49,404 bases of DNA from an uncultured Hungatella sp. (lineage in GTDB: Bacteria; Bacillota; Clostridia; Lachnospirales; Lachnospiraceae). The notes beneath the pieces were generated by a model. That model ran no database searches. It was not told the DNA's origin and saw nothing but the letters and a program-made list of their open reading frames with translations. Position numbers and translations under genes: made by a program. The DNA is taken from NCBI GenBank assembly GCA_910585435.1, contig CAJUEJ010000029.1, forward strand, positions 1 to 49,404, written 5' to 3'. Position 1 is the stretch's first letter. Every line of letters begins with the position of its first letter. Positions 33,066 to 42,554 of the stretch are shown here, in pieces.

Positions 33066-34574
33066 TTATTTTTTGTTTGCTCTCTCAGCAATCTCAGCTC
33101 TGATCTTCACGATCTTGGTATTAGACAGATCAAAGAAGATATAGGAAATACCGCCTATGGCACAAGCCACGCCAGGAACAATCAGGAACAGTGCCTGAAT
33201 CGCAGACATTGCGCTTGGTGCAAGAGTCTCAGCACCGCCTACATAACCGGTAGCCGTCAAAACGAAGCCCAGCAAAGCTGTTGCAATAGCAGACATAATC
33301 TTACTCATAACAGAGGTACCGCTGAAGGTCAGACCATCCAGACGGATGCCGTCTCTCCACTCGCCAAAGTCGATTACACGGGCAGTAATATCATTGGAAA
33401 TCGAAATCAGACATCCGGTTCCCAGCTGTCTGATAAACAGGCCTGCATAGAACACGGTCATATTTTTGCCCATAACCATGATACCGACAGCTGCGATAGC
33501 CATACCGAGAGCTGCCACGAAGCTTCCCAGGATTCCTACGAAACGGGAGTCCAGTTTGACGATAAGGGGGGCTGCCATAAAGATTCCACACATCATACCG
33601 ATAGATAAGGTTCCGTAGATTGCGCCTAAGTACGCCATATTCCCCAGGATATAGGTGGTAAAGTATGCAGCCACACCAAACATAAATCCGATACCCACGC
33701 TGTTTGCCATACTGACAACCTGCATTAACAGCCAGTATTTGTTGCTTACCAGTTTTCCTAAATCTGCAAATACGTTACGATTCTTTTTCTTTGTTTCACC
33801 AGGAGCAGATTTCTCATCCTCATAAATCTTCTGTGCAATATTGCCGGCCTCTTCACCTTCTGTTTCACGTACATTCTGTACAGAAGCCTTGGAGCCGTGA
33901 ACCTCTTTCAGTGAAATATACGCCAGCAGGCAGAACAGAACACCGATAGAGGAGAACAAACCGTTTGAAATCTGATAAGCGGATGCGGTACTTCCCAGTG
34001 CTGCAATCAAAACAGGCATACCGGAGGTTACAACCAGCTGTCCGATCTGATTAAAGAAGCCGTTTGCCACACCAGCTACCTGACGTGCCTCGGGATCACG
34101 GAATCCTATAGAAATAATGGTAGAACCCGGCATACGCACAGCTGTCAGGAACAGGCTGTATACATTGTATGTAATGAATAAGTATACCATCTTTCCATTT
34201 GCACTTAAGCTCTGAGGGCACATAAATACCAGAACGGTTGCAATGGCGGTAGGAATGCTGGCCCACAAAAGCCAGGATTTAATCTTGCCGTGTTTATTCT
34301 CAAACCGGTCCAGAATCGCTCCCATAGCCACATCGCTTAAACCGTCTACGAAAACGCCGATACTCAGAACCAGGCTGACTGTAGCCGCAGACATAAGCAA
34401 AAACTCAGTGTAGTAAAACTGCAGGAAACTTCCGATAACTTCTGTAAAAAAGGTTGCAGTTGCCAGGTTTGCCGCTGCCAGTGCGATCAAGTTACCCCTT
34501 TTTCTTTTTGAAAGCTTATCATTACCCATGAAATTCTTTTGTAACCGTTTTAAAGCCCCCTCTTTTTTATCCAT
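33066..34574 (-). CDS. GPH-family (MelB-like) sugar:cation symporter
   Basis: 502 residues with about 12 predicted membrane segments. The N-terminal region (LLSIGVFVDGLSDVAMGAILDR) carries the conserved acidic helix of the glycoside-pentoside-hexuronide family. A long loop follows (HGKIKSWLLWASIPTAIATV), with a hydrophilic central segment near residues 230-265. These transporters import glycosides with Na+ or H+. It lies between the MATE gene and alpha copy 2 in the glycoside operon, so it is the probable importer of the intact C-glycoside. AGGAGGG precedes the start. Confidence 0.9.
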   Translation of the reverse strand: MDKKEGALKRLQKNFMGNDKLSKRKRGNLIALAAANLATATFFTEVIGSFLQFYYTEFLLMSAATVSLVLSIGVFVDGLSDVAMGAILDRFENKHGKIKSWLLWASIPTAIATVLVFMCPQSLSANGKMVYLFITYNVYSLFLTAVRMPGSTIISIGFRDPEARQVAGVANGFFNQIGQLVVTSGMPVLIAALGSTASAYQISNGLFSSIGVLFCLLAYISLKEVHGSKASVQNVRETEGEEAGNIAQKIYEDEKSAPGETKKKNRNVFADLGKLVSNKYWLLMQVVSMANSVGIGFMFGVAAYFTTYILGNMAYLGAIYGTLSIGMMCGIFMAAPLIVKLDSRFVGILGSFVAALGMAIAAVGIMVMGKNMTVFYAGLFIRQLGTGCLISISNDITARVIDFGEWRDGIRLDGLTFSGTSVMSKIMSAIATALLGFVLTATGYVGGAETLAPSAMSAIQALFLIVPGVACAIGGISYIFFDLSNTKIVKIRAEIAERANKK

Positions 34575-34628
34575 AAAACCCTCCTAAACATTTTCTCCCA
34601 TTGTATTATTCACATAAAACGAATCGTT

Positions 34629-36029
34629 TTAGTCACCTGCAGGTCCCGCGGGCCCCTTTACCGCACGGAAACGCTGCCAGTTGCCAAACCTGTAGTAACA
34701 TACCACTCCCACTGCCATGATGGTGTTAAATGCATTCTTTGCCCAGTAAAGCCCCTCATAATGCCCTGTACGCACTGCCATAAGATAGGTAAGGGGAACG
34801 TACATAATGGTACTTCCGATTACAATAATCATCACAGGAACCGCTGCCCCTGCTCCTCTCAGCACTGCCATATACCCCTGCTGGATGGCAGTCACACAAT
34901 AGAAGAAAGCCAGGATTTGAACACTGGTCTGCCCAATCTCCAGGATCTGGGCGCTGCCCGGATCGTTGGGATTGATAAACAGGCGGTACATCGGGCCTAC
35001 ACAGAAGAACAGGAACACACCGGCTATAGCCCCCACGGCAAAAATAAGAGTCATGGCCTTCTGGTTGCCTTTCTTTACTCTGTCCAGCTTTCCTGCGCCT
35101 ACATTCTGGGCGTTAAACATGGTGATGGTCTGCCCCAATGCCTGAACCGGTATGAGGGCAAAGCTGTCTAACTTCTGGATAATACCGTTGGACGCCACCA
35201 GATTGGTTCCAAAGGAGTTGGCGTAGCTCTGTACCAGTAAAAGCCCTAAGGAGTTTACCAGCTGCTGGATAGCAGAAGGAACGCCTACCTTGAGGATCAT
35301 AATCAGGATCTCAAAATCCAGCTTTAAGTCCTTCCTGCCAATCTTAAATCCATAGGTTCCCATGAGGACGCGGCTCACTACCATCACAGCGGATAATGCC
35401 TGGGAAATCACGGTAGCCAGGGCCACTCCGGCACACCCCATATTGAATACTACTACAAAAGTGATATCCAGCACGATATTCAATACCGCACACAAAATCA
35501 GCGCCTGCATAGGCGTCTGGCTGTCTCCCATGCTCCGCATCAGGCCGGAAGTCATAAAATAAAATAACTGAGTTGCACAGCCGCACATATATATTCTCAG
35601 ATAGATGTTGGCGTCGTCTAAAATCTCTGCCGGTGTATTGATAGCCATCAGCAGCGGCCTGCTGATAAGCAGGCCCACCACTGACATGGTAATACCTACA
35701 AAGAAGGCGCCTACGAATGCCGTTGCCACTGCCTTTCTTACATTCTCCATCTGCTTCGCGCCGAAGATCTGTCCGATCACCACGCCGGAACCCATTCCAA
35801 AACCTGCATAAATTGCTACACACACCATCGTGATGGCAAAGCTGGAGTTAACAGCCGCCAATGCGTGGGAGCCTACATACTGCCCCACCACGATGGAGTC
35901 TACCACATTGTAAAGTACCGAAAACACGTCTCCAAACAGTACCGGAATAGAAAACATCAGCATGGGTTTTAAATAACCGCCCTGGGTAAAATCGAATTGT
36001 CTTTTTGCTTTTTTCACTCGTCCGCTCAT
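34629..36029 (-). CDS. MATE-family efflux transporter (full length)
   Basis: 466 residues, two similar halves each of six helices. The first half has FSIPVLFGDVFSVLYNVVDS and GMGSGVVIGQIFGAKQ; the second has LKVGVPSAIQQLVNSLG and NAQNVGAGKLDRVKKGN. This is the DinF/NorM-type clostridial branch of the family, exporting drugs or metabolites by Na+ or H+ antiport. In this operon it may export the aglycone left after deglycosylation. It starts 67 bases after the epimerase gene and ends 54 bases before the symporter. The shortened relative at 21278 makes a useful comparison. Confidence 0.9.
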   Translation of the reverse strand: MSGRVKKAKRQFDFTQGGYLKPMLMFSIPVLFGDVFSVLYNVVDSIVVGQYVGSHALAAVNSSFAITMVCVAIYAGFGMGSGVVIGQIFGAKQMENVRKAVATAFVGAFFVGITMSVVGLLISRPLLMAINTPAEILDDANIYLRIYMCGCATQLFYFMTSGLMRSMGDSQTPMQALILCAVLNIVLDITFVVVFNMGCAGVALATVISQALSAVMVVSRVLMGTYGFKIGRKDLKLDFEILIMILKVGVPSAIQQLVNSLGLLLVQSYANSFGTNLVASNGIIQKLDSFALIPVQALGQTITMFNAQNVGAGKLDRVKKGNQKAMTLIFAVGAIAGVFLFFCVGPMYRLFINPNDPGSAQILEIGQTSVQILAFFYCVTAIQQGYMAVLRGAGAAVPVMIIVIGSTIMYVPLTYLMAVRTGHYEGLYWAKNAFNTIMAVGVVCYYRFGNWQRFRAVKGPAGPAGD

Positions 36030-36096
36030 GATTTACCTCTTAAATTACCTTTATTTTTCATCTCCCCGGACTGCGTCAGACGACTTAAGTCCGGTA

Positions 36097-36930
36097 TTAC
36101 CAGCCGAGAATCTTAAGATACTCCCGGCTTCTTCTGGCTGCTTCCAGACAGGTTAAATCATAATGCTCATCCTGCTCTACCACAACCCAGCCTGCGCCTG
36201 CTTCCACAGATGCCTCAAGAATCGGCTCCCAAATCTGCTGGCCGAATCCAACAGGACGAAACTCAAATATGCCTGTCTCTTCCTCTGCCTCTTCTGTCTC
36301 GATTCCGATAAGCTTATATAAGTTCTTGGGATTTCCTTCCTTAATAAAGTCCTTCAGGTGTACAATAGGACACCTTCCGGTATATTTTTTCACGTAGGTA
36401 GCCGGATTCTGGCCGGCTACTTTGATCCAGCAGGTATCCGGCTCTGCCTTGAGGGCATCAGCGGGAACCTGTCTGTAGATATCATCAAAGCCAAAGGTAC
36501 CGTCCGGCAGGGTGACAAACTCAAAATCATGATTGTGATACAGGAGGGTCAGGCCGTTTTCTGTCATGGCTTTTCCGATTCTGGTCATCTCTGCAATCAC
36601 TTTGTCATATCCGTCTGTCATATGACGGTATTCCTCCGGAAGATAGGGCACTACCACATATCTCACACCGATTTCCTTGTAGTCCCGTATCACCTTGTCC
36701 ACATCTGCCATCATGTCCACCAACGGCACATGGGCACTGATAGGTGTCAGATTAAGCTTGCCCAGCACTTCTTTTATGTAAGACGGTTCCAGGCCGTAAG
36801 TTCCGGCCAGCTCCACGCCGTCATACCCCATTTCCTTTACCTGGGTCATCACTTCCTCAAAACGCTCCGGTGTATTTTCCAGTAAATCTCTCAGTCCGTA
36901 TACCTGGATTCCAACTGGCAGCTTATTCAT
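36097..36930 (-). CDS. Sugar phosphate isomerase/epimerase-like TIM-barrel protein
   Basis: A 277-residue xylose-isomerase-like TIM barrel, similar to IolE/IolI and hydroxypyruvate isomerase types. Seen motifs: GIQVYGLRD at the start, YDGVELAGTYGL, LLYHNHDFEF (H, E), LEPDT-like KAEPDTCWIKVAG, CPIVHLKDF and WVVVEQDEHYD. It differs from the alpha subunits and has no beta partner, so it probably rearranges the released keto-sugar. I chose 36930 as start, because AGGAGG is 8 bases from this ATG but only 2 from the ATG two codons earlier. It lies between the oxidoreductase and MATE genes of one operon. Confidence 0.86.
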   Translation of the reverse strand: MNKLPVGIQVYGLRDLLENTPERFEEVMTQVKEMGYDGVELAGTYGLEPSYIKEVLGKLNLTPISAHVPLVDMMADVDKVIRDYKEIGVRYVVVPYLPEEYRHMTDGYDKVIAEMTRIGKAMTENGLTLLYHNHDFEFVTLPDGTFGFDDIYRQVPADALKAEPDTCWIKVAGQNPATYVKKYTGRCPIVHLKDFIKEGNPKNLYKLIGIETEEAEEETGIFEFRPVGFGQQIWEPILEASVEAGAGWVVVEQDEHYDLTCLEAARRSREYLKILGW

Positions 36931-36965
36931 GATCATATCCTCCTAATATAAATATATTTTCAGAA

Positions 36966-38219
36966 TCAATCATCCAGCGTAGCTTCCTGGCAGGATGCGG
37001 AGTATGCAGACGGACGGATCATCTTCGGACGCTCGCATCTGGTTGTCATCTCGTAGATCTTGCCGGTCTTGCAGGATTCCTGAATGCCGTGGATCACTTC
37101 GATTGCATGGTAACCGATATCTGCATGGCAGCGGGGACGTCTGTTGTTGCGGATTGCATAGCACATATCTGCCAGACCGATACCGCGGCTGGAATCAGAG
37201 AATCCATGAAACAGCGGAAGGCTTACAGTATCTCCAAGTACCAGCTCTGCCAGCTTCTGAACATCGTCATCCTTCTCATCATTTCCCCCCATTGCCATTC
37301 CCTTAGGCTGCATGCCTGGCGTCAAATAGCCTACCGGAGGCTGTCCGCCTGGACGGGTTACCTGAAGCTCTGCGTTAAACATATTGGGATCGCCTAATTT
37401 GAATACACCCTGGGTACCGGTTATCACAAAGTTCTGGCTCATGGAAGAATCGGAAGAAATATGGAAGGTTCCTAAAACTCCGTTCTCAAATTCCAGAGCT
37501 GCCAGTAATGTGGTAGGTGTATTTACCATGAATTTCTCTCCGTATTTCGGATGGTTGGGGTTCTCATAGGTTCTCTCCGGGAACAGGTTGCCTCCGAATC
37601 CGGTCACTCTCTTGATGCTTCCGAACAGGTTGATCATCTCGTGAAGGTAATAGCCGCCTAAGTCAAAGGGGAATCCTCCGCCGTAATGCAGCGGGAAGAA
37701 AAAGTACTTGGGCGCCAGATCAAAGAAAGGAGTCTCCGGATTATAATGCATAGTCACCTGTGCATGTACTGTCCTGGCCTCGCCGATGATGCCGTCATCC
37801 AGATATTTCCTTGCTGACTGCTCCCATGCGCCTAAGAAGGTATCAGGAGCCGTGGTGTACATCAGCCCTTTTTCTTTGGCCAGATTCATCAGCATGGTGG
37901 CATCTTCGAAAGTAGGAGCCATCATCTTCTCACAGTATACGTGTTTTCCATGTTCAAAGGCCATCTTGGTGATTTCCACATGAGATTCCGGATATGTCAG
38001 ATTTACGATAACCTCAATCTCAGGATCGTTCATCATCTCCTCCACACTCATCTTCTTTACAGGATAATGATCTTCCATCCACTGAGCTCTGGAATCAATT
38101 TTGTCAGCCACACCGACAACCTGGATGATATTGAATTTATGGACCATGTTGCCCATATATGTAGCCTTACAGATGCCACCGCATCCCACTACGCCGACTT
38201 TTACTTTTTCTTTCTGCAT
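36966..38219 (-). CDS. Gfo/Idh/MocA-family oxidoreductase, longer form
   Basis: 417 residues. The Rossmann motif is VGVVGCGGICKATYMGN, the EKP position reads CEKMMAPT (the proline of EKP is methionine), and the substrate domain has HYGGGFPFDLGGYYLHEMIN. A C-terminal extension of about 60 residues ends in TRCERPKMIRPSAY. It is the first gene of the eight-gene glycoside operon. By family it should oxidise or reduce a sugar ring carbon with NAD(P); in the known pathway one such enzyme makes the 3-oxo-glycoside and another may restore the free 3-keto-sugar. Which one this is cannot be told. GGAAAAG precedes the start. An AT-rich stretch of about 180 bases upstream should hold its promoter. Confidence 0.86.
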   Translation of the reverse strand: MQKEKVKVGVVGCGGICKATYMGNMVHKFNIIQVVGVADKIDSRAQWMEDHYPVKKMSVEEMMNDPEIEVIVNLTYPESHVEITKMAFEHGKHVYCEKMMAPTFEDATMLMNLAKEKGLMYTTAPDTFLGAWEQSARKYLDDGIIGEARTVHAQVTMHYNPETPFFDLAPKYFFFPLHYGGGFPFDLGGYYLHEMINLFGSIKRVTGFGGNLFPERTYENPNHPKYGEKFMVNTPTTLLAALEFENGVLGTFHISSDSSMSQNFVITGTQGVFKLGDPNMFNAELQVTRPGGQPPVGYLTPGMQPKGMAMGGNDEKDDDVQKLAELVLGDTVSLPLFHGFSDSSRGIGLADMCYAIRNNRRPRCHADIGYHAIEVIHGIQESCKTGKIYEMTTRCERPKMIRPSAYSASCQEATLDD

Positions 38220-38454
38220 ATCTGCTTTTCCTTTCTTTTATATGAAAATTTCCATCTTAAATCCCTGCAGGAGATTTATTAATACATATTTTACGGTTAT
38301 CAGAACCATTTTTCTCTTTACTTTTAGACCTGTTACTTTATTATTTTTATTAAATTTTTATAATAATGAGAAAAAAGAGTAAAAAATATCTATCTATTTT
38401 TATCATTTTTCAGGTTATTGCCGGTATCTGGTTTGTCTAAGATTACAGCTAAAA

Positions 38455-38490
38455 AAAGAGGCCAACCCTTTTTGCCGGATCAGCCTCTTT
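38455..38490 (-). terminator. Rho-independent terminator after the solute-binding gene
   Basis: Stem AAAGAGGC (38455-38462) / GCCTCTTT (38483-38490). On the minus strand it ends in a run of seven T. It lies between the solute-binding protein and the glycoside operon and separates the two. Confidence 0.85.
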
Positions 38491-38506
38491 GTATACCAGT
38501 ATATTT

Positions 38507-39826
38507 TTATTTGTTTAATGCCTCCTCCTGAAGCTTATCAAAGGCGGCCATACATTCGTCCACCGTAGCGCCATTGAGAAGCTCCCGCACAATCAGGCAG
38601 GTGTTCCCCCACTGCTCTACGTTCATGCCTGCATTGGATCCAAGCACGTATACATTGTCATTTATTCTGTCGTTCAAGGGCTTCAGCGCATCGATACACT
38701 CTACCTCCACGTTTTTCGAGGGGGATATGACTTTGTTGGTCTCAGCATATACTTTAAGTGCCTCATCGGAAAGGATTATATCCAGGACAGCCAGCGTATC
38801 GTCTAAATGTTCCGCGCCTGTACAGATTCCGTAACCGGTCATGGATACCACCGGCATCTGTCCCAGCTTGCTGGGGAAGCCTATGACCTGAAGGTTAAAA
38901 TCGTGCTTGCCATAGGCAGTGTCTGAGTTTGCGGCGCCCCAGTATGCCATCACAATAGGCGTCTTCTGCGCCAGGAAATCAGGCCCCTCTCCTTCTATGG
39001 CCTCGTAGGTATAGGCAGCCTGGGCATCTATATATCCTTTGTCAATCAGCTCTTTCAGATACTCAAAGCCGGGGCGCATGTAATCGCTGTATTTGGCCTG
39101 GCCTTTATTGAGCGCTTCAACGAGGGCATCTGTGTTGCCTCCGTTGTACAGCTCTGCATACGCCTGTGCAAAGACAAAGTTCTCCAGCCACCAGCGGTTT
39201 GCGCCTATAGGCGTTTCGATGCCGTTTTCCTTGAATACTCTGCAGCACTCCATAAATTCCTCGGGGGTATTGGGAAGCTGAAGTCCGTACTGGTCAAACA
39301 TATCCTTGTTTACAAACAGGCCATGGGCAACTACCTCCTGGGGTATTGCCACAAGCTTACCATTGACTGTGTTTGCAGTTTTCACAACATCCCGCAGATT
39401 TTTGGCGCTTTCAAGCACAGACAAATCCAAAAGCTTGTCTTCCACGCCTAATATCTGGATGGTATCCGGATTCAGAAGGTATAAATCGTCCATATTGTTG
39501 TATACCCGGTCAAGGCATACATCATCATAGGTCTTTTCCTGATAATTTTCTGCAGTATAGGTCCTGTAGCGGACAGTCAGATTAAGCTCCTGTTCCGCCA
39601 TCTCGATGGTTAAGTCAAAGGCTGTCCTTGCAATGTTGTTCACATTGGGCTTTGATTTTTCCATAGGGCCGAACAGGTTGATAACCTTTACATCGTCATC
39701 ATCACTGGAAACCAGATTTTCATCTGTTTTTATCCTGCTGCTGCAGGCGGCCAGCATCAGCGTCATGATCCCGGCCGCGCAGGCTGCTGACAATCTGATA
39801 GATTTTCCCTTCATACTCCTTTTCAT
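38507..39826 (-). CDS. Extracellular solute-binding lipoprotein
   Basis: 439 residues. The signal peptide ends in the lipobox LMLAAC with the lipidated cysteine at residue 28. The mature part has the family-1 solute-binding layout for sugars or oligosaccharides (YNNMDDLYLLNPDTIQ, VNKDMFDQYGLQLPNTPEEF, PIGANRWWLENFVFAQAY, PVVSMTGYGI). No ABC permease or ATPase gene lies nearby. Instead it follows a hybrid histidine kinase by 20 bases, so it probably presents its ligand to that sensor, in the manner of chemosensory binding proteins. AAAGGAGAAGG precedes the start. Ligand unknown; a plant sugar is a reasonable guess from the adjacent operon. Confidence 0.9.
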   Translation of the reverse strand: MKRSMKGKSIRLSAACAAGIMTLMLAACSSRIKTDENLVSSDDDDVKVINLFGPMEKSKPNVNNIARTAFDLTIEMAEQELNLTVRYRTYTAENYQEKTYDDVCLDRVYNNMDDLYLLNPDTIQILGVEDKLLDLSVLESAKNLRDVVKTANTVNGKLVAIPQEVVAHGLFVNKDMFDQYGLQLPNTPEEFMECCRVFKENGIETPIGANRWWLENFVFAQAYAELYNGGNTDALVEALNKGQAKYSDYMRPGFEYLKELIDKGYIDAQAAYTYEAIEGEGPDFLAQKTPIVMAYWGAANSDTAYGKHDFNLQVIGFPSKLGQMPVVSMTGYGICTGAEHLDDTLAVLDIILSDEALKVYAETNKVISPSKNVEVECIDALKPLNDRINDNVYVLGSNAGMNVEQWGNTCLIVRELLNGATVDECMAAFDKLQEEALNK

Positions 39827-39846
39827 GTCCTTCTCCTTTCATAAAA

Positions 39847-42429
39847 TCATTCAGAAGATTTTTGATATACATATTGATGAATGGTCTGTTTTAATAACTC
39901 CATGTCAATGGGCTTCGCCACATGGGCAGTCATACCGGCATTTAATGCGTCCTTTACATCTTCTGCAAAAGCGTTGGCAGTCATGGCGATAATCGGTATG
40001 CTCTTTGCATCAGGCCGCTGTAACAAGCGGATTTTTTCGGATGCCTCATAGCCGTTCATAACCGGCATCTGGACATCCATCAAAATGGCATCGAATTCCC
40101 CTGGGGCAGCCTTCTCAAACCGTTCTAACACCAGCTTCCCGTTCTCTGCTATCTCGCAGGCCGCGCCCTCCATGTCTAACAGTTCTGACAGAATCTCTGC
40201 GTTGACCTCATTGTCCTCTGCCACAAGGAAATGGAGCCCGTCAAGTATAGCGTCCTTCTGATCCCGGGATTCTGTCTCGTCGCTGTGCTCCATCCTTCGT
40301 ATATTGAGAAGCGCCTCCTTGAATGCAGATACAAAAAATGGTTCTGCAACAAAGCCTACATTTTCCATGGAGGAAGCCCTGGCATGGGCATCATCGCTGT
40401 CATAAGGCGTAAGGAACACGATGGGAACCGCATCCCCCAGGATCTCCCGAAGCTTTCTGGCTGCCTCGACTCCATCCATATCCTGTATTTCAAAGTCTAT
40501 TAAAACTGCCTGATACCCATCCCCTGTGTCACAGGCCTCCTGGGCCATGTGAAGGGCTTTTTGCCCGCTGGATACAGTATCCACAGATATTTCCGTATCT
40601 CTCATCAATGTTCTGATGTTCCTGCAGCTCTCGGCACTGTCATCCACCGCCAGAATCCGGGTAATTTTGCTGTCCTTCCAAAACTGCCTGTCTGACTGCT
40701 CACTGGGTATGCGAAGCTCCAGATCAACCCTGAATAAGCTGCCTTTATTCACTTCACTGAAGACATCGATGGTCCCGCCCATAAGCTCAACAATATTTTT
40801 GGTAATTGCCATGCCCAGACCAGCTCCCTGCACCTTGTTGGTGGTGCTGTTCTCCGCTCTGGTAAATGCATCGAAGATGGTCTTTAGAAATTCCGGTGTC
40901 ATACCGTATCCGTCATCCTCAACCTCGATCCGGATATGTTCGTATTGGGCGGAGTGCTGCTTCTGTCCGATGATGCGGAACCAGATATTCCCCCCGGCAG
41001 GTGTATATTTTACTGAATTTGAGAGAAGATTGATCAAGATCTGATTGAGCCTGGTCTCGTCTCCTATCAGATATTCGTGATTAATGTCTGTCACCGTGAC
41101 ATTAAAATTCTGCGCCTTTTCTCTGGCCATGGGACGGATGATGGCATCTACGGAGGATATCAGGTCATTTAAGGTGAACTCACTGATGGTAAGCACCATT
41201 TTCCCGCTTTCGATTTTAGAGACATCCAGAACATCATTGATCAGACTGAGCAGGTGCTGCCCGGAGGATGTAATCTTTTTTGTATATTCCCTTACCTTAA
41301 CCGGATTTTCTGCGTCCTTGGCAAGCAGGGTGGTGAATCCAAGAATTGCATTCATAGGTGTCCGGATATCATGGGACATATTTGACAGGAACGTGGTCTT
41401 GGAATTGCTTGCAATCTGTGCTGCATGCAGCGCTTCTGCCAGCTGTCTGTTGTGGATCTCCCTCTCCTCCTCCTGCTCCTTTCGTATGGCTTCCTGCTGT
41501 TTCCAGCTGAAATAATACAGGATACAGCAGGAAAAGAAAGCAGTCAGCATGACAATTACCACAATCAGGATATTCTGGTTTACTGAGCGGCCTTCCTGCT
41601 GGATGGCTTCGATGGGCACGTATCCGATGAGGTAAAACGCCCCGTCATTTACCGCCCACATATAAATCAGAGAGTTTTTGTTCCGGATGTCATGATAGAA
41701 CATGATATTTTCTCCGGCGCGGATTGTCTCGGCAACCTTTGTCTGAAGTGTCTCGTCCATAATATTGTTGGCACGGTAAAAGTCTGCCAGATTCAGATGG
41801 CCGGCATCACGCTGTCCCATCCCCGTAGGCTTTAGTACAAGCCGTTCACTTTTGCTGTCCATAATGTACAGCATGGCCCTTCCGTCGTATAGGTTATTGG
41901 GAAATGTCATCTCAAGGGAATCAAAGGTGTATTCAATGTAGAGAGCTCCCATCTCTTTGTCGTCTTTTATAACAGGGCATTTCATGGTGTATGCCCATGT
42001 TCCCATCTCATTCAGATAGGACTGGGTAAGGGACAGTTGGCCTACTTTTCTCCCAGTAGAGAAATCCAGGGTATTCTCTGAAAATACTTCTCCTGTACTG
42101 GAAATCCCTTCTGTCTCCCCCTCCAGTATCAGGGATACCTTGGCTATGGTCTGGTTCTTTTTGTAGGAACGGATGAATTCATAAGGATCCTGGGCAACGG
42201 CAATCTCCTGGGCGATAAATTCCTGAAATTCAGCTTCCTTTATTATAATAGCCTCTATGGTCCCTTTAACCAGGCGCAGGCTGTCGCTTAGATTGTTGAT
42301 TGCTGAGACGGACATCTCCGCAGACGTCCTCCTTGCGACAGAGAATACAACTGCCCCTAAAATACAAAATACTAATATAATAGAAATAAGCAAAGAACCC
42401 TTTCTGCTTCTTTTTGGCTTCTCTTTCAT
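39847..42429 (-). CDS. Hybrid sensor histidine kinase with two receiver domains
   Basis: About 860 residues. A membrane segment lies at the N-terminus (LLISIILVFCILGAVVFSVA), then an extracellular dCache-like sensor (about 60-280) and a second membrane segment (ILIVVIVMLTAFFSCCILYY). The H-box is SHDIRTPMNAILG, the N-box NQILINLLSNSVKYTPAGG, and the G-boxes VEDDGYGM and GAGLGMAI. Receiver 1 keeps its aspartate (LIDFEIQDMDG) but has glutamate in place of the conserved lysine (VAEPFF); receiver 2 is canonical (LMDVQMPVMNG, AKPID). No DNA-binding domain, so output is unclear. I prefer the ATG at 42429 (CGGAG six bases upstream) over 42471. It is likely coupled to the solute-binding protein. Confidence 0.9.
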   Translation of the reverse strand: MKEKPKRSRKGSLLISIILVFCILGAVVFSVARRTSAEMSVSAINNLSDSLRLVKGTIEAIIIKEAEFQEFIAQEIAVAQDPYEFIRSYKKNQTIAKVSLILEGETEGISSTGEVFSENTLDFSTGRKVGQLSLTQSYLNEMGTWAYTMKCPVIKDDKEMGALYIEYTFDSLEMTFPNNLYDGRAMLYIMDSKSERLVLKPTGMGQRDAGHLNLADFYRANNIMDETLQTKVAETIRAGENIMFYHDIRNKNSLIYMWAVNDGAFYLIGYVPIEAIQQEGRSVNQNILIVVIVMLTAFFSCCILYYFSWKQQEAIRKEQEEEREIHNRQLAEALHAAQIASNSKTTFLSNMSHDIRTPMNAILGFTTLLAKDAENPVKVREYTKKITSSGQHLLSLINDVLDVSKIESGKMVLTISEFTLNDLISSVDAIIRPMAREKAQNFNVTVTDINHEYLIGDETRLNQILINLLSNSVKYTPAGGNIWFRIIGQKQHSAQYEHIRIEVEDDGYGMTPEFLKTIFDAFTRAENSTTNKVQGAGLGMAITKNIVELMGGTIDVFSEVNKGSLFRVDLELRIPSEQSDRQFWKDSKITRILAVDDSAESCRNIRTLMRDTEISVDTVSSGQKALHMAQEACDTGDGYQAVLIDFEIQDMDGVEAARKLREILGDAVPIVFLTPYDSDDAHARASSMENVGFVAEPFFVSAFKEALLNIRRMEHSDETESRDQKDAILDGLHFLVAEDNEVNAEILSELLDMEGAACEIAENGKLVLERFEKAAPGEFDAILMDVQMPVMNGYEASEKIRLLQRPDAKSIPIIAMTANAFAEDVKDALNAGMTAHVAKPIDMELLKQTIHQYVYQKSSE

Positions 42430-42499
42430 TGTGAACTCCGATCTTAATACCCTGGTTGAAGATTTTTCCATCTTTAGTATTCATGTTCTTACTATATTG

Positions 42500-42519
42500 T
42501 ATCAAATTTTACTTTGATA
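42500..42519. promoter_or_regulatory. Small palindrome upstream of the kinase gene
   Basis: TATCAAA (42500-42506) and TTTGATA (42513-42519) are inverted arms with a 6-base centre, in the 80-base gap between the lipoprotein and kinase genes. It may be an operator near the kinase promoter. Confidence 0.3.
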
Positions 42520-42554
42520 AGCTACAGTTTTTTACGGTATATTGCATTCGTTCT

